A stretch of DNA of 64,000 bases, taken from Saccharomycopsis fibuligera x Saccharomycopsis cf. fibuligera. Taxonomy: Eukaryota > Ascomycota > Saccharomycetes > Ascoideales > Saccharomycopsidaceae. The DNA lies in NCBI GenBank assembly GCA_001936135.1, contig CP012813.1, positions 310,001 through 374,000 of the forward strand, read 5' to 3'. Positions 10,213 through 20,614 of the stretch are shown here, piece by piece (the first letter of the stretch is position 1; each line of letters opens with the position of its first letter). The position numbers and the translations under genes are program-made. The notes under the pieces are model-generated. The model saw only the letters and a program-made list of their open reading frames with translations. It was not told the origin of the DNA and searched no databases.

Positions 10213-10985
10213 TGGTCCATAGTTGTGTATATTTATATTCACAAAAAAACGACTTAATAATGATTTACAATATTGAAAAATGACTTTTTTTTTTTTTTCT
10301 TAAATCTTATTTTACTTTTTTACTTATCCAATCTTTTTCTCTACAAAGACGCATTCTTATATCTCATTGGAAATGGAAAGCTTCTTTAAAGTACAAAAAA
10401 AAAAAAAAATAAAAGATATAAAAGAAAATTATAAAGATATGGATATATAAGTTAAAAAAAACCAGATAGTTGAGATAAATATATAAAGGTTGCTAAATAG
10501 ATATGTTTGGAAACTACTAAACATAGTAAGATAAATGCAAAAGAGGAATGTAACTTTTTCGTTGCGTTGAATAGCGATGGGGGAGTGCTATCCCATAGAT
10601 AGGATTGAAGATGCATCAAATGTAAGATGTAAGGGGCCATTGAAAAGGAGCGAAAGATAGATGAAGAGAATGAAGTGTAGGAAGGGGAGGAAATGCAAAT
10701 ATAAGGTGAGAAGATATTAGCTGGATAACAGATAAGTTGCACTAAAAAATAAAAAATAGAGAAAATAGAAAGAAAAAAAGAATGGCGAGAAAAACAAAAA
10801 AAAAAAAAAAAAAGCCTAGTAACGAGATAGTAGTAAAAATATCAGAGCATAATAAATAAGAAACCATAACTTGAATGAGAAAAAAAGAAAGAAGAAAAAA
10901 AAGCTAAATCAAGAAATAAATAAATAAAAAAAACAACAAACAAAAAAACAAAACAAAAACGAAAACAAGACAGAAAAAACAGGCA
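10213..10985. other. A/T-rich convergent intergenic region
   Basis: About 770 bp of low-complexity DNA with several A-runs (for example 10794-10813) between two convergent genes. It holds both 3' ends. I see no gene or RNA in it. Confidence 0.6.
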
Positions 10986-13025
10986 TCACAATGTACAAAT
11001 GACTAAAGAGGTAGCCAACGAAATCACAATGGCAATTTTTGCCGTAAATGATGATACACCAGAAACTCTGATTGCGCCGCTATTACTGTTACTGCCGCTG
11101 CCTGAACCACTACTACCATCGCTTGATTCAGCACTATCAGTAGCTTCAGAGATTGAGCCTGAATAAGTGGACGAATAAGAAGCAGCGGTAACAGCATTTG
11201 GCACAGTGCTAGCAGAAATGACTTCAATATCTTGCGAGTTAGAATTCAAATTTGCTTGAGCTAAAGCAAGTTGATAATTGTCCAAATCGTAAACCACGTA
11301 AGCGGCCCTCAAGAATGAATCACCAAGAATCAAACGGTTATCACCAGAACTAATCATACCAATGGCGCAACTTCCACTTGAATCACTAGGATCGCCTGAA
11401 CCAGAGCTACCAATGTTTGAAGATGGGGTATCTGAATCAGAAGACGAATCGGAAGATGAGTAGCCACCGCTGCTAACTTGTAACAAGAAATTCTTGAGTG
11501 GCACTTGAATCTTAGCGCCGGTGAAATCAAAAGTGACGTTGACATCTTGTTTACCAACGTTACATTTAACAATGTATGCGCCAACGCTACTAGAGTAGGT
11601 TCCTCCGAGCGCTTTACCCAACGATTTAACCAAGCTTGGTGGAAGGTAAGTCAAAGTAGTACCGGAATCCAACAATGCTGGATATTTGGTGCTAGTAACG
11701 GTTTTGGCGGAAATCTTGCTGTAGTTGGAAGCCACCGAGATGGAAGATGCGGTGATTTCAAATTTAATAGCTTTTTTGTATCCACTGCTTTGTAAGGTGT
11801 TGACTAATGAAACAATCTGCAATTGGCCGCTATATTTAGAGTGGTCAATAGCACCAAACAAAATAGTTCCTGAAGTAGCATCAATATCGTTCAAATACAA
11901 AGAGTAAACGTTTCTAGAAATAATGCCTTCATTCACAAGCTTCACTGGGAAATTTTCATAAGTGTACGATTCACCGTTAGCAGCGCTGGAACCAGCACTA
12001 GTAGACTCAAGGCCTTCCAAACCAATACCAAAGACCCCCATAGTAGAGTTGGACTCATTTGCGAGAGCAAAACTGAAATTTTCCACAGTAATGTTACCCA
12101 TTTTCAAATGATCATAAGCCCAGGTACCAGAAGCAAAAGTGTAATCACCATACTGGATCAAGAAATCAGTATTGTTGGAATGGTAGGACTTGGAAGCAGC
12201 ATCATCAAATGTGCCGTAATAGTCACAATCCATTGTGGCTTGAGATGAAGAAATGTCTGTTTCGGAAGGCACACTATAAGATTCGCTACCGCCGGTACTG
12301 GCACTGCCGTCGCCATTGGCTTTGGTCTGATAGGTGTAAGTGGAGACTTCGCCATTGGTGAATCCCATAGCGCTTTCAGCACTGCTCATGAGACTTTGCA
12401 TTTGCGAAAAGATGTTTTTGTTATTGCCCTCAGCCTCAATTGAAGCAACGGATGTGGCTAATGTGGTGCCGCCGGTGGATGTGGATCCGGATGCGGCGGT
12501 GGAAGAGGCGGTGTGGTCATCATTAGCATCATCTCTTCTCACCACAACAGCCTCTTTTTGAGCAAATACAGCATCTTTGAAAACTTTGCTGTTCTTTTTG
12601 AATTCTTTGCTGGTCTGGTTGAGCAACCTTAGTCTTTCTTCAACTTGCTTGGAAGCAGAGTAGGAGTTTCCAGAGTTGCTAGATTTGCAGTATGGATTAC
12701 TAGAGTTCATAATCCAAAGGTCAGAGGACCCGGTATCGATCAAGACACCGATGTTTTGGCCTGGAGTGCCCACAGAGATATTGGCCATGTAGAAACTTTG
12801 TTCATTGACCAATTTTGCTTGTAAATACTTGTCTCTCTTGACAAAACCGGGAGAATTGCCTCTGGCGGCATCTTCCAACGAAGAGCCGCGATGGATATCA
12901 AAATTGATGGCCAAAGGCTGGTAACTGTTGCCCAGCTGCTGCTCAGCAGGCTTTTCTGGAGTTGTAGCAGCTTGTGAAAGCGATATGAAGGCATATATCA
13001 AAAAGCTTGGGATTAGAAATTGCAT
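10986..13025 (-). CDS. GPI-anchored aspartic protease, yapsin/Sap9 type
   Basis: A 679-aa pepsin-fold protease of the cell surface. Visible in order: signal peptide (1-19); a propeptide ending at a dibasic Lys-Arg (63-64), a Kex2-type site; the first catalytic motif IDTGSSDLW (D97); a roughly 150-residue loop rich in Ser/Thr/Gly holding a second dibasic site VVRRDD (R163-R164); flap Tyr in IQYGDYTFASG (Y292); the second catalytic motif LLDSGTTLTYL (D453); a Ser/Gly-rich stalk; and a hydrophobic C-terminus after a small-residue region, as for GPI attachment. The internal dibasic loop is a yapsin trait allowing cleavage into two chains. It is longer than C. albicans Sap9 (544 aa), mainly through the loop and the tail. 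SAP9 is the likely ortholog, but SAP10/YPS relatives cannot be excluded. Confidence 0.93.
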   Translation of the reverse strand: MQFLIPSFLIYAFISLSQAATTPEKPAEQQLGNSYQPLAINFDIHRGSSLEDAARGNSPGFVKRDKYLQAKLVNEQSFYMANISVGTPGQNIGVLIDTGSSDLWIMNSSNPYCKSSNSGNSYSASKQVEERLRLLNQTSKEFKKNSKVFKDAVFAQKEAVVVRRDDANDDHTASSTAASGSTSTGGTTLATSVASIEAEGNNKNIFSQMQSLMSSAESAMGFTNGEVSTYTYQTKANGDGSASTGGSESYSVPSETDISSSQATMDCDYYGTFDDAASKSYHSNNTDFLIQYGDYTFASGTWAYDHLKMGNITVENFSFALANESNSTMGVFGIGLEGLESTSAGSSAANGESYTYENFPVKLVNEGIISRNVYSLYLNDIDATSGTILFGAIDHSKYSGQLQIVSLVNTLQSSGYKKAIKFEITASSISVASNYSKISAKTVTSTKYPALLDSGTTLTYLPPSLVKSLGKALGGTYSSSVGAYIVKCNVGKQDVNVTFDFTGAKIQVPLKNFLLQVSSGGYSSSDSSSDSDTPSSNIGSSGSGDPSDSSGSCAIGMISSGDNRLILGDSFLRAAYVVYDLDNYQLALAQANLNSNSQDIEVISASTVPNAVTAASYSSTYSGSISEATDSAESSDGSSGSGSGSNSNSGAIRVSGVSSFTAKIAIVISLATSLVICTL

Positions 13026-15062
13026 AGCAGTGGGGTGCGGAAAAAGGAATCTAACGGTTGTCGATGATTGTTATCTTTTTTTCTTTTTGGCTCTTATTGT
13101 TTTGTATATCTTAGCTTGGTGACCAGGAGGATGAAAATTGAAACCAAACGGAAACGGCGCTAGTAGATATTTTTTCTTTTATTTTGTGTTTATGTTAGCT
13201 GGAGGCAATATATGATATGAATCGGATCTGTTTTGTGACGGATGTGGTTTCCTTTTTATTTTCCTTTAGTTTTCTTTTCTAGTAGCGTATATCTGTAAAA
13301 CCAGAAATAGAAAGAAAAACCAAAACCAGTTGAAAATCAATGCAGAGGAAGGAAAATCGGGCAATAAAAAAAAAAAAATAAAATCAAAAAAATCAAAAAA
13401 TGTCACCGGAAAAAGAAACGCGATTGCTCTATTGGGAACGGGGCGTTCGGGGTATTAGTATTAGTGTATTGTACAGTAGAGCTGAGCTTCGGAGTAGAGC
13501 GAAACCAGAGCGAATATACGACAGGAGCAAGATATAGTAACACAGGGCCAACTACAGCGAAGGGAATGTGAAAGCAATTAGATATCAAGGGCAGACGACA
13601 CGGCTTTTACATATACACACACACACGGCCGCGGCATAGCGCCCAGAGCGGGAGGGGCGCAACAACAGCTTATATCACCACTACCTACCGCAGCCCTTGC
13701 TTGGCCAATTGCTCAGAGGCCTCTGCAGCGGCGGTAAGCAAGAAAAACGAGAGAAAAACAGCCAAAAAAACTAAGGAAATTTCCGCATCCGCCACTGCCC
13801 ACGAGTGCCGGGCCTCGCACGCAGCCGGTCGGTCACATGCACCACCCACCGCCGGTGGCCAATTGGCAGTGCAAACTGCGGTTGGTAACGCGTTGCCAGA
13901 GCAGACGGACTGGCGGGAGGAGAGCACGGTGGCTTGGCGCTTAATATTTTCGACAAGAAAGAAGAAGGTCGTCCATGAGTACCGCCGCCGCCGCCCTTTC
14001 CGCTGGGCAGAGAGGGCTGTGTGTGTGTGTGTGCGCTACACCTCATACTTTTCAGAGCAGTGCACCGAAATGGAGATGGAGATGGAGATGGAGATGGAGT
14101 TTTTGGCGTTGCTGAAGAGCGACGTCATCATGCGGTTTGGCGGGACGGGTGACTATTCGGGGCCACTTTCGTTACTGCCGCCTAAGTGACAGTTATTGTG
14201 CGGCGAGTTTGCTTCTGCCGGAGTTGTTGTATTGTGTTATTGTCCCAGAGGTTCTATCTTTACTGAAGTGACGTTAACATGGCAAAAGGTAAAGCAATAT
14301 CCTCTTTTGTTTTTTAGTGGATTTGCTTTTCTGCTGTTTGCCCAACACTGGATACATCCACAATGTTGTTAAGCCTCGCTGAAATTAACTTGGACCCGAG
14401 GCGCTGACTCCCCGAGAGTAATTGATCGGCTCCGTGCAACGCCTCCATGTCACTTCAAAATTTCTGAAGTTACTCCAAGAAGTTACTTTGAATACTGTAT
14501 GATCTTCGCGCTTCAGAAACTGGCAGCGCCGAGCAAGTATATCCAATATATCGGATCTGTTACAGAGCTTTCAAAGCTTTGCAAACCTTTTTTTTTTTTC
14601 GAATTCCAAATAATAAGCAATATTGCTCCTTGAGCAGTTTTAGGTTTATTGCGTATAGCACTGCACAGCCATTTTCGCCCGCCGATGATGATATGAAACT
14701 CGCTTATTATGAGAATGGCAACAGTTGAGGTTTTGCCGTTTTGCCCCAATTTTAGAGAGAGGAAAAAAGCGCATTGTTTGAGGTAGCAAGATCTGTTATT
14801 GTTCAAGTACAAGGATGTCATCATTATTTATATATTTTAGTCCTCAATTGATAATTCAGCTTCGGCGCTTTGACTTATGCTGGCGCTTAATCTTTACACA
14901 ATGTGGTGTACAGATGATGTTAAGATGTCTATGCCAATGACCATGTGACTTAGAAAGTTTGAATTTCCTCAACATGAAAGACAGCGTGATCCGTAAACTG
15001 GCAGGTCAAAATCAGAAATGTAAGAGTTTTATTAGCTGGACTTCAATCAAGAAACGGAATAA
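13026..15062. other. 2-kb upstream region of the yapsin gene, with a GC-rich patch
   Basis: There is no gene I can support in these 2 kb. Positions of about 13620-14200 are markedly GC-rich compared with the surroundings, contain GC-rich triplet repeats and a (GATGGA)n tract at about 14071-14098, and are open in several frames on both strands, including one of 162 codons. Open frames on both strands are expected in GC-rich DNA, so I do not call them genes. The remainder is ordinary AT-rich sequence leading to the start at 15063. Confidence 0.5.
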
Positions 15063-15647
15063 ATGATAAGGAGTGCCTTTTTAAAAAAAACTAAGCCAGT
15101 TCGAAGCTGGAAGCTTTGCTTTTGCCGTTTTCAGAGCAGTGAAACCTCCCCAGAACAACAACGACAACAACAACAGCAACAAGAAGCTGAAAAATGTAAA
15201 AAATTTCTTGCTCAGTTAAACAGAAACACAATTCCAAAAAGTTTATACAACTTAAAATACAGTAGATCCAGCGGGCCTGGAGGACAAAATGTCAACAAGT
15301 TATCGACAAAAGCAACGCTCACCATGAATGAAGGGTTCTTAGGTTTCTTACCCAAATTGATATTGGACCAATTGATCAGCAAAAATTTCAAGTATTTCAA
15401 CAAACAGAAACTGTTGGTAGTGGTACAGTCTGAGGCAACAAGATCTAGGGAAAATAACGTCGATGATTGTTTCCACAAATTGACTAATGAGATTAATAGT
15501 TTGGTGTATTTTAGAAATACGGGAAATGATGCTGAGAATGAAGCAAGATGGAAAAAGATCAAAAAGGTAACAAATGAGCATCGTTTGGATAATAAAAAAA
15601 AGACGAAACAGAAAAAAGAGTCCCGAAAAAAGCCACTGCTTTTCTAA
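15063..15647 (+). CDS. GGQ-motif peptidyl-tRNA hydrolase-like protein (YOL114C/ICT1-like)
   Basis: A 194-aa protein with the RF-1 catalytic domain of codon-independent ribosome-rescue factors. The motif SSGPGGQNVNKLSTKA (GGQ at residues 73-75) is the peptidyl-ester hydrolysis loop. The C-terminus is strongly basic (Lys/Arg-rich from about 160 on), as in ICT1/ArfB, where the tail enters the mRNA channel of stalled ribosomes. The basic N-terminus (MIRSAFLKKTKPVRSWKLCF) may be a mitochondrial presequence; a Gln run follows at 34-40. Length fits S. cerevisiae YOL114C (202 aa). The gene converges on RQT4, with the two stop codons only about 90 bp apart. Confidence 0.88.
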   Translation: MIRSAFLKKTKPVRSWKLCFCRFQSSETSPEQQRQQQQQQEAEKCKKFLAQLNRNTIPKSLYNLKYSRSSGPGGQNVNKLSTKATLTMNEGFLGFLPKLILDQLISKNFKYFNKQKLLVVVQSEATRSRENNVDDCFHKLTNEINSLVYFRNTGNDAENEARWKKIKKVTNEHRLDNKKKTKQKKESRKKPLLF

Positions 15648-15737
15648 GAGCTATTAAAAATGGTTTACACAAGTTACTTCCATAAAACATTCAATGCATG
15701 TAGTGATATATTAATGTCTATTAATTGTAGAACATGT

Positions 15738-17417
15738 TTAAAGATTCAAAAGCAATTCCTCCACCGGCACTTCATCTGTATTAACAGAATTTTGAATTCT
15801 ATTGAACTTACCCTTCAATTTACCACCAGCTCCATTTTCAGTTTCAGAAGTATCCAGATCAACAGGTAGCGATGACTTACCAGCATTGCCAACGTACCGA
15901 GGCTTTCTATCTTGCCATTTAGCGTAATCTTGGCTGAAATCCCAATTTTTCTTGGCCAACTCATCTTGCTTGGTTTTTTCTTCCTTTTTAATTTTATCCT
16001 GCAAGTCCTTGATTTCTTTCTTCATAGCTTCGTCCTCAGAATCAAGAGCCTCATCATCATCATCATCATCATCATCGCTATTGCCAGCAGAGTTGTTACT
16101 ATCGTATACTTTTTCTGATTGTCTTGCGGTTTCTCTTACTATAACTTTGCCTCCTTTGACATTCAACTCAATGAATTTTTCTCCTCTTCCACTTCTTTCT
16201 GCTTCTGCTTTCTCCTTCTTTTTCAAATTACGTTGTTGTTTCTTAAGTTGAAGAATCTTGTCAAGTGACGATTTTGTCCAAATGTTAGTTTCATCAGGAA
16301 GAGAATAATCACTAACTTGGTCAATGATTTTAGTACGCTGGGCAGAATTATCCTGATACCCTAACAAGTTATTCAAATTGGTTTCTGCTTTTGATAAATC
16401 GTTATTCAATTTATCCAAATCAACTTGTTCCTGTAGCTCTCTTTGTCTTTTCTCCTTCTTTTCAAGATTATCAAAAAGTTTTTCTTGCTGCTTAAAAAAT
16501 GATTTAGATCCAGCACCCATACTGATTGTGATTTTCTCTTTCTTTTTTTTTCTATTAGCCGCGCTCTCTGCTGCTGCCGTCGCCGCAGCAGCTTTACTTT
16601 TGGAGTCATTCAACAATGCCTCTTTCTCCATTTGCAATAATCTAATCATCTCAAGCTTCTCACTTAATGAGATTAATGGCTCATTGCAGAAAGAACAAGT
16701 GGTCCTGCCACTTTCTTTGACACAAATAATCTTACCGCAATTTAGACAGTTGGGGATTGCTTTATTAAGTCCATGTCGGGCCGCCATACAATCACACTTG
16801 ACTTGAGAATTTTCACCACCGTATTCAATAGTCTTGAGCAATTTATCCAAATCGTTGATATCATCAAGCTTTTGTGCTTTGGACCTGGTCTTTTTTCGGC
16901 TGGCCTGCTCCGCTTGGTGCTCTTCGGCTTTTAGTTTTGCTTTGGTGGATGGTTTTTGAGTGAGTAGCTCTGAAGTTGTTGTTGAGCCTCTTGCATTGCT
17001 TAATCTCTGCTTATTATTATTGCTATTGGATTTATTGTTACTTTGCTGCTGCTGCTGCTTTTGCCATGGGTTGTCGGCGGCCTTCTTCTCTGGCTTGGTT
17101 TTGATATCAGCTTTCTTGTTTTTTGATTCGGGCTTCTTGTACATTGTATATGGAGTATTACTTGTGGATCCACTAGCATTATTATTATTATTACTATTAT
17201 CATTATTGTACATATGAGTATTCAAGCTAGCTCTGTAAGTAGTAAGATCTTGAACGAAATCAAAAAGCAATGGAGATTCGCCAATCAAACTGATAAAATG
17301 ATTAGCAATTTCGTCATTGCTACCTAATGTTAACGAGTAATCTATGGCTTGATCCAATGAGTCTTCATCAAGAGGCAACAAATCGAATAGTTTTTTTCTT
17401 AATGATGCTTTGTCCAT
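15738..17417 (-). CDS. RQT4: RQC-trigger complex subunit Rqt4 (TRIP4/ASC-1 homolog), C2HC5 zinc finger
   Basis: A 559-aa protein. The open frame extends seven codons further upstream but only from a GTG; the first ATG is at 17417, giving MDKASLRKKL. The C2HC5 zinc finger of the TRIP4 family is complete: C208, C210, H215, C224, C227, C232, C241 and C244. The rest is highly charged, coiled-coil-prone sequence with Asn/Gln runs and an Asp run (encoded by TCATCA repeats on the plus strand near 16050-16077). In yeast, Rqt4 works with the helicase Slh1 and Cue3 to split collided ribosomes bearing ubiquitinated uS10. S. cerevisiae Rqt4 (YKR023W) is 530 aa. Its neighbour is another ribosome-rescue-type gene. 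Confidence 0.9.
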   Translation of the reverse strand: MDKASLRKKLFDLLPLDEDSLDQAIDYSLTLGSNDEIANHFISLIGESPLLFDFVQDLTTYRASLNTHMYNNDNSNNNNNASGSTSNTPYTMYKKPESKNKKADIKTKPEKKAADNPWQKQQQQQSNNKSNSNNNKQRLSNARGSTTTSELLTQKPSTKAKLKAEEHQAEQASRKKTRSKAQKLDDINDLDKLLKTIEYGGENSQVKCDCMAARHGLNKAIPNCLNCGKIICVKESGRTTCSFCNEPLISLSEKLEMIRLLQMEKEALLNDSKSKAAAATAAAESAANRKKKKEKITISMGAGSKSFFKQQEKLFDNLEKKEKRQRELQEQVDLDKLNNDLSKAETNLNNLLGYQDNSAQRTKIIDQVSDYSLPDETNIWTKSSLDKILQLKKQQRNLKKKEKAEAERSGRGEKFIELNVKGGKVIVRETARQSEKVYDSNNSAGNSDDDDDDDDEALDSEDEAMKKEIKDLQDKIKKEEKTKQDELAKKNWDFSQDYAKWQDRKPRYVGNAGKSSLPVDLDTSETENGAGGKLKGKFNRIQNSVNTDEVPVEELLLNL

Positions 17418-17916
17418 TTCAACTAAATATCTTTTCACTTTTTTTTTTTTTCACTTTCTTTCTTGAATATCTGTTTCGTTGAATAGCATTGAGGTGGAAG
17501 ATAAAAGAGAAAGCTAATGTGCAGCTTCATTTTCATTATTTGCAGCATGCGGTAGGACGATTTAATCGATATATTTCAAATCATTTATCAGCGGGGCACG
17601 TAACCTAGAATACCAGCATGCATAACCGATTTGTGATTTTTTTAGGAAAGCTATTGTCTAGGCGATTAGCTCTCGAAAATTTACAGTATATCTGTGAAAC
17701 ATTTAAGAGACAGAATAAGAGGAGAAAAAAAGAAAAAAAAAACAAACTAAAAAATTAAAAACTGCTACATTTTGCAGAGAGCCCCGTCCCCAACATTGCC
17801 ACAAATTTGTTTGATCCAATATGGATCTTTTCCTAAAGAATTGCTTCAACTAAAAAAAATTACATATATTGTCCATAATAATAATAAAAATAACAATACA
17901 ATCAATTCCTTCTTGT
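17418..17916. other. Intergenic region upstream of RQT4
   Basis: About 500 bp between two minus-strand genes. It holds the RQT4 promoter, with a T/A run just upstream of the start (about 17440-17450), and the 3' end of the SET gene is just beyond it. No other gene was seen. Confidence 0.6.
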
Positions 17917-20079
17917 TCAGTTCACCATGCTGTTCTCAATCAAGAACAAATCATTCTTGCCAAGTCTGCTATATCTAATCAAATCAAAAATTCTGCTAGC
18001 AACAATCAAATCAAGTTTCCGCCAAGCTCCAACCCCAAACACTTCAGGGCACAGCTTCTGAGCCATTGGGAAGTACTGGTCATGCACTGATTGGTAGTAA
18101 TCCAACTCACTTTTTTCCATCTGGAATCCTTGAATCTTGTTGATCTTGAACCATAAAAACAAATCAAAGATATAGCTTGGCAACACATTGTCAAAGTCAC
18201 CAGTGGCGTTCTTGTACTCTGGGTATAGGTTCTTGTAACCGCATCTAGTTAACCAAAGCACAATGACCTGCTCAATTAGTTCATCAGTGAGTTCGGAACC
18301 GTCATTGCCCAAGATTATGTCAATAATGTTTTCATTTTCAAAGATGGATTCCAAAGCTTTGAGGAATTGCGGATCCTTGTTTAAGATTTTTTTAATCGTT
18401 AGCACCTGACCATTTTTTTCCATGTCCTTGAGGGTTGATTTAGTAATTTTCTTCAAATATTTCACTGCGCCGTTGAAAATTTTTTGCTGGCTTGTTTTGT
18501 ACTGATGTGCGGTCTTTTCATAAAATGAAGCATCAGGGCCCACTTTGACGGCATTTTGTTCAAGTGCCGCAAGTTTTGATTCAATGGCAGCTTGTAAGTT
18601 GTTGATTCCTAAAAGTTGCATTCTTGTAGTGATTGCTGGCTTTGCAGTAGAATCAAAACCATCATCATCAAGATCATGATCATCACTGCTATGCTCTTTA
18701 ATGTAGTACTGATCATAGTCATTTGAAACCAAGATGGAAAACAATGATAAAAGCTCTTCGGGGATCAAGTTTTCATTAGACAAAAAGTACAATAATCCAT
18801 CCTGGTATTTCTCTTCCAAGCTAGCTGGTTCACCAGATCCACTACTATAATCACTAGGAACTGGCAACTTCAAGTTCTGGTAAGCTGTTTGAATCTCCTG
18901 GATTCTCGCTAACGGAAGCTTCAACTTCAAAGCACAAGTATCGTATAAGTTATCAGGAATCATGAATCCGTAACCTAAAAGCAACTCTTCGTTATTTTTA
19001 CAACCATAATTGTTGAAAAGCTCATCACCCTGTTGCTTCTGCTCGAATGAATTGATCTTTAAACAGAAATATCTCCCATTGTGGCACTGAGATGATGACT
19101 GGCTAGTACTATTGGTGTTGCAGGTCCATTCAACTTTTTCATTACTTTTATGGTTAAGCAAATCAAGCACCGGGATCAAAATTGCTTCGCCACTTTTGGC
19201 CTTCTCGTTGTCGAGAACATGATAAGGAAATGCTCTCGAAGTCATCATTAAGTGGCCCCAAAGATATGCTTCAAAACTGGTCCATGAAATAGTATCGTCA
19301 TTACCACTTTCGTCTTTAGTACTACTGCTATTTGTTAACTTGGCTAATTTTTTCTCAAATTGGGTCAAGTGGAGATATCCCAAATGTGATAGTTCTCCTT
19401 TATCCAAGAAATAATCACGGTAAAATTGTAAATCATTATTTATCTGCTGTACTGAAACTATTGCACCATCATTCTTTTGTTTCGCATCAGCGCCAATGGC
19501 CTTCGCTAATGCGCTGACAACATCAAACCACTCATTAATTATAATCAACATCTTTGGATCAATCGAGGTCCCAAGATTTGTGCCCGCTAAGTGACGTTTG
19601 CTTTCAGATGGCCATAATAATGGTGATGGAGGCATGCTAGGTCCAATAGGCAATGAATCAATATAAGGAGAATAATCGAGGGGCTCAACATTTGAGGTTT
19701 CCCCACTATTGTTGCTGTTGTTGGAAGATGAGCCAAATTTTGCATAGGCCAAATACAATTTCGTCAATGAGTTGGGACTAATGTACTTAGCTTTAGCAAA
19801 ATCACTGAGTTGTTGACCATGCGATTGGAAAAATTGTTGTACTGAGCTTGGAGTTATGATAATCTCCTCGGGCACTTGAATTTGGTACTCATTGTCATTA
19901 CTTGTATTTGAATTTGTATTTGTGTCTTCTAATGAAGTGGATGAGTTTTTATTGGACTTAAAGGCTGAAATTCCTCTATCTGGGGTATTTTGAAATTCTA
20001 TACTTGGGCTGATTTGAGCACCTTTAGAAGTTGCCCAACTTAACAAGTTTGATAGATTGTCGCTAGCGATGTCTGTCAT
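17917..20079 (-). CDS. SET-domain protein lysine methyltransferase (Rubisco-LSMT/Rkm1 class)
   Basis: A 720-aa protein beginning with a pattern typical of this class, LLSWATSKGAQISPSIEF. The split SET domain is visible: SRAFP at 281-285, LDLLNHKSN (Asn-His at 309-310, AdoMet binding) and FNNYGCKNNEELLLGYGF (NYG at 357-359). The C-terminal 300 residues match the substrate-binding helical domain of the class. Yeast members methylate lysines of ribosomal proteins (Rkm1, Rkm2) or elongation factors (Efm1). Rkm1 looks closest to me, but I cannot separate it from Efm1 by eye, so no symbol is given. It is longer than S. cerevisiae Rkm1 (583 aa) because of Ser/Asn-rich inserts at about 44-64 and 116-130. 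Confidence 0.88.
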   Translation of the reverse strand: MTDIASDNLSNLLSWATSKGAQISPSIEFQNTPDRGISAFKSNKNSSTSLEDTNTNSNTSNDNEYQIQVPEEIIITPSSVQQFFQSHGQQLSDFAKAKYISPNSLTKLYLAYAKFGSSSNNSNNSGETSNVEPLDYSPYIDSLPIGPSMPPSPLLWPSESKRHLAGTNLGTSIDPKMLIIINEWFDVVSALAKAIGADAKQKNDGAIVSVQQINNDLQFYRDYFLDKGELSHLGYLHLTQFEKKLAKLTNSSSTKDESGNDDTISWTSFEAYLWGHLMMTSRAFPYHVLDNEKAKSGEAILIPVLDLLNHKSNEKVEWTCNTNSTSQSSSQCHNGRYFCLKINSFEQKQQGDELFNNYGCKNNEELLLGYGFMIPDNLYDTCALKLKLPLARIQEIQTAYQNLKLPVPSDYSSGSGEPASLEEKYQDGLLYFLSNENLIPEELLSLFSILVSNDYDQYYIKEHSSDDHDLDDDGFDSTAKPAITTRMQLLGINNLQAAIESKLAALEQNAVKVGPDASFYEKTAHQYKTSQQKIFNGAVKYLKKITKSTLKDMEKNGQVLTIKKILNKDPQFLKALESIFENENIIDIILGNDGSELTDELIEQVIVLWLTRCGYKNLYPEYKNATGDFDNVLPSYIFDLFLWFKINKIQGFQMEKSELDYYQSVHDQYFPMAQKLCPEVFGVGAWRKLDLIVASRIFDLIRYSRLGKNDLFLIENSMVN

Positions 20080-20614
20080 TGAGGATTCTTCTAGTTTATT
20101 TAATCTAATGGCAGATTGAGTAGCTTAGAGATACAATTTGTTCTTCCTAGCAGCTATGGCTGATGTTTGCCCGCCTTTCGTTGTTTTTTCATTTTCAATA
20201 CTTTTTTTTTTTCTTGCTGCCCCGTTTTCTTAATTGGTTTTGTCCGATGAGGTTATGCGGACTTGCCGCTGATCCAATATTCTCTTAAATCAGCTTGAGT
20301 ACGAGGGTTGATGTTTAGAATCAAAGCCAAAGTTTCTTCTTCTTCTTGTTGTTGTTGTTCTTTTCTGGCGGGCTTCAAATACTGACAGCTACTTAATACT
20401 CAAAATGTAGATCTACAAGCTAGAATAATGATAAAATTCAAAAATACGAATTATTAAAAAGACATCGAACAAGAGACCAAAATAGAAGAAAAATAGCATA
20501 GACAAAGGTTAAGAGAAACGGCAAAAATTAGTATAATGAGATAATAATGATGTTGTGACAATTGAACATATTGAGATTATAGTTATGATATTATGTAAAG
20601 CGCTGCGCTGTTGC
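20080..20614. other. Intergenic region between the SET gene and SAR1
   Basis: About 535 bp. It holds the SET-gene promoter, with a T-run around 20202-20212, and the SAR1 3' region. Nothing else was recognised. Confidence 0.6.

Noticed and set aside
13701-14189. A 162-codon frame in the GC-rich patch
   Set aside because: Its composition follows GC-rich low-complexity DNA (including a Met-Glu run), and frames on the opposite strand are open as well; there is no family resemblance.
14279-14320. ATGGCAAAAGGTAAAG, resembling the short first exon of a spliced ribosomal-protein gene
   Set aside because: GTAAAG is a poor splice donor, and no ribosomal-protein exon follows before the next gene.
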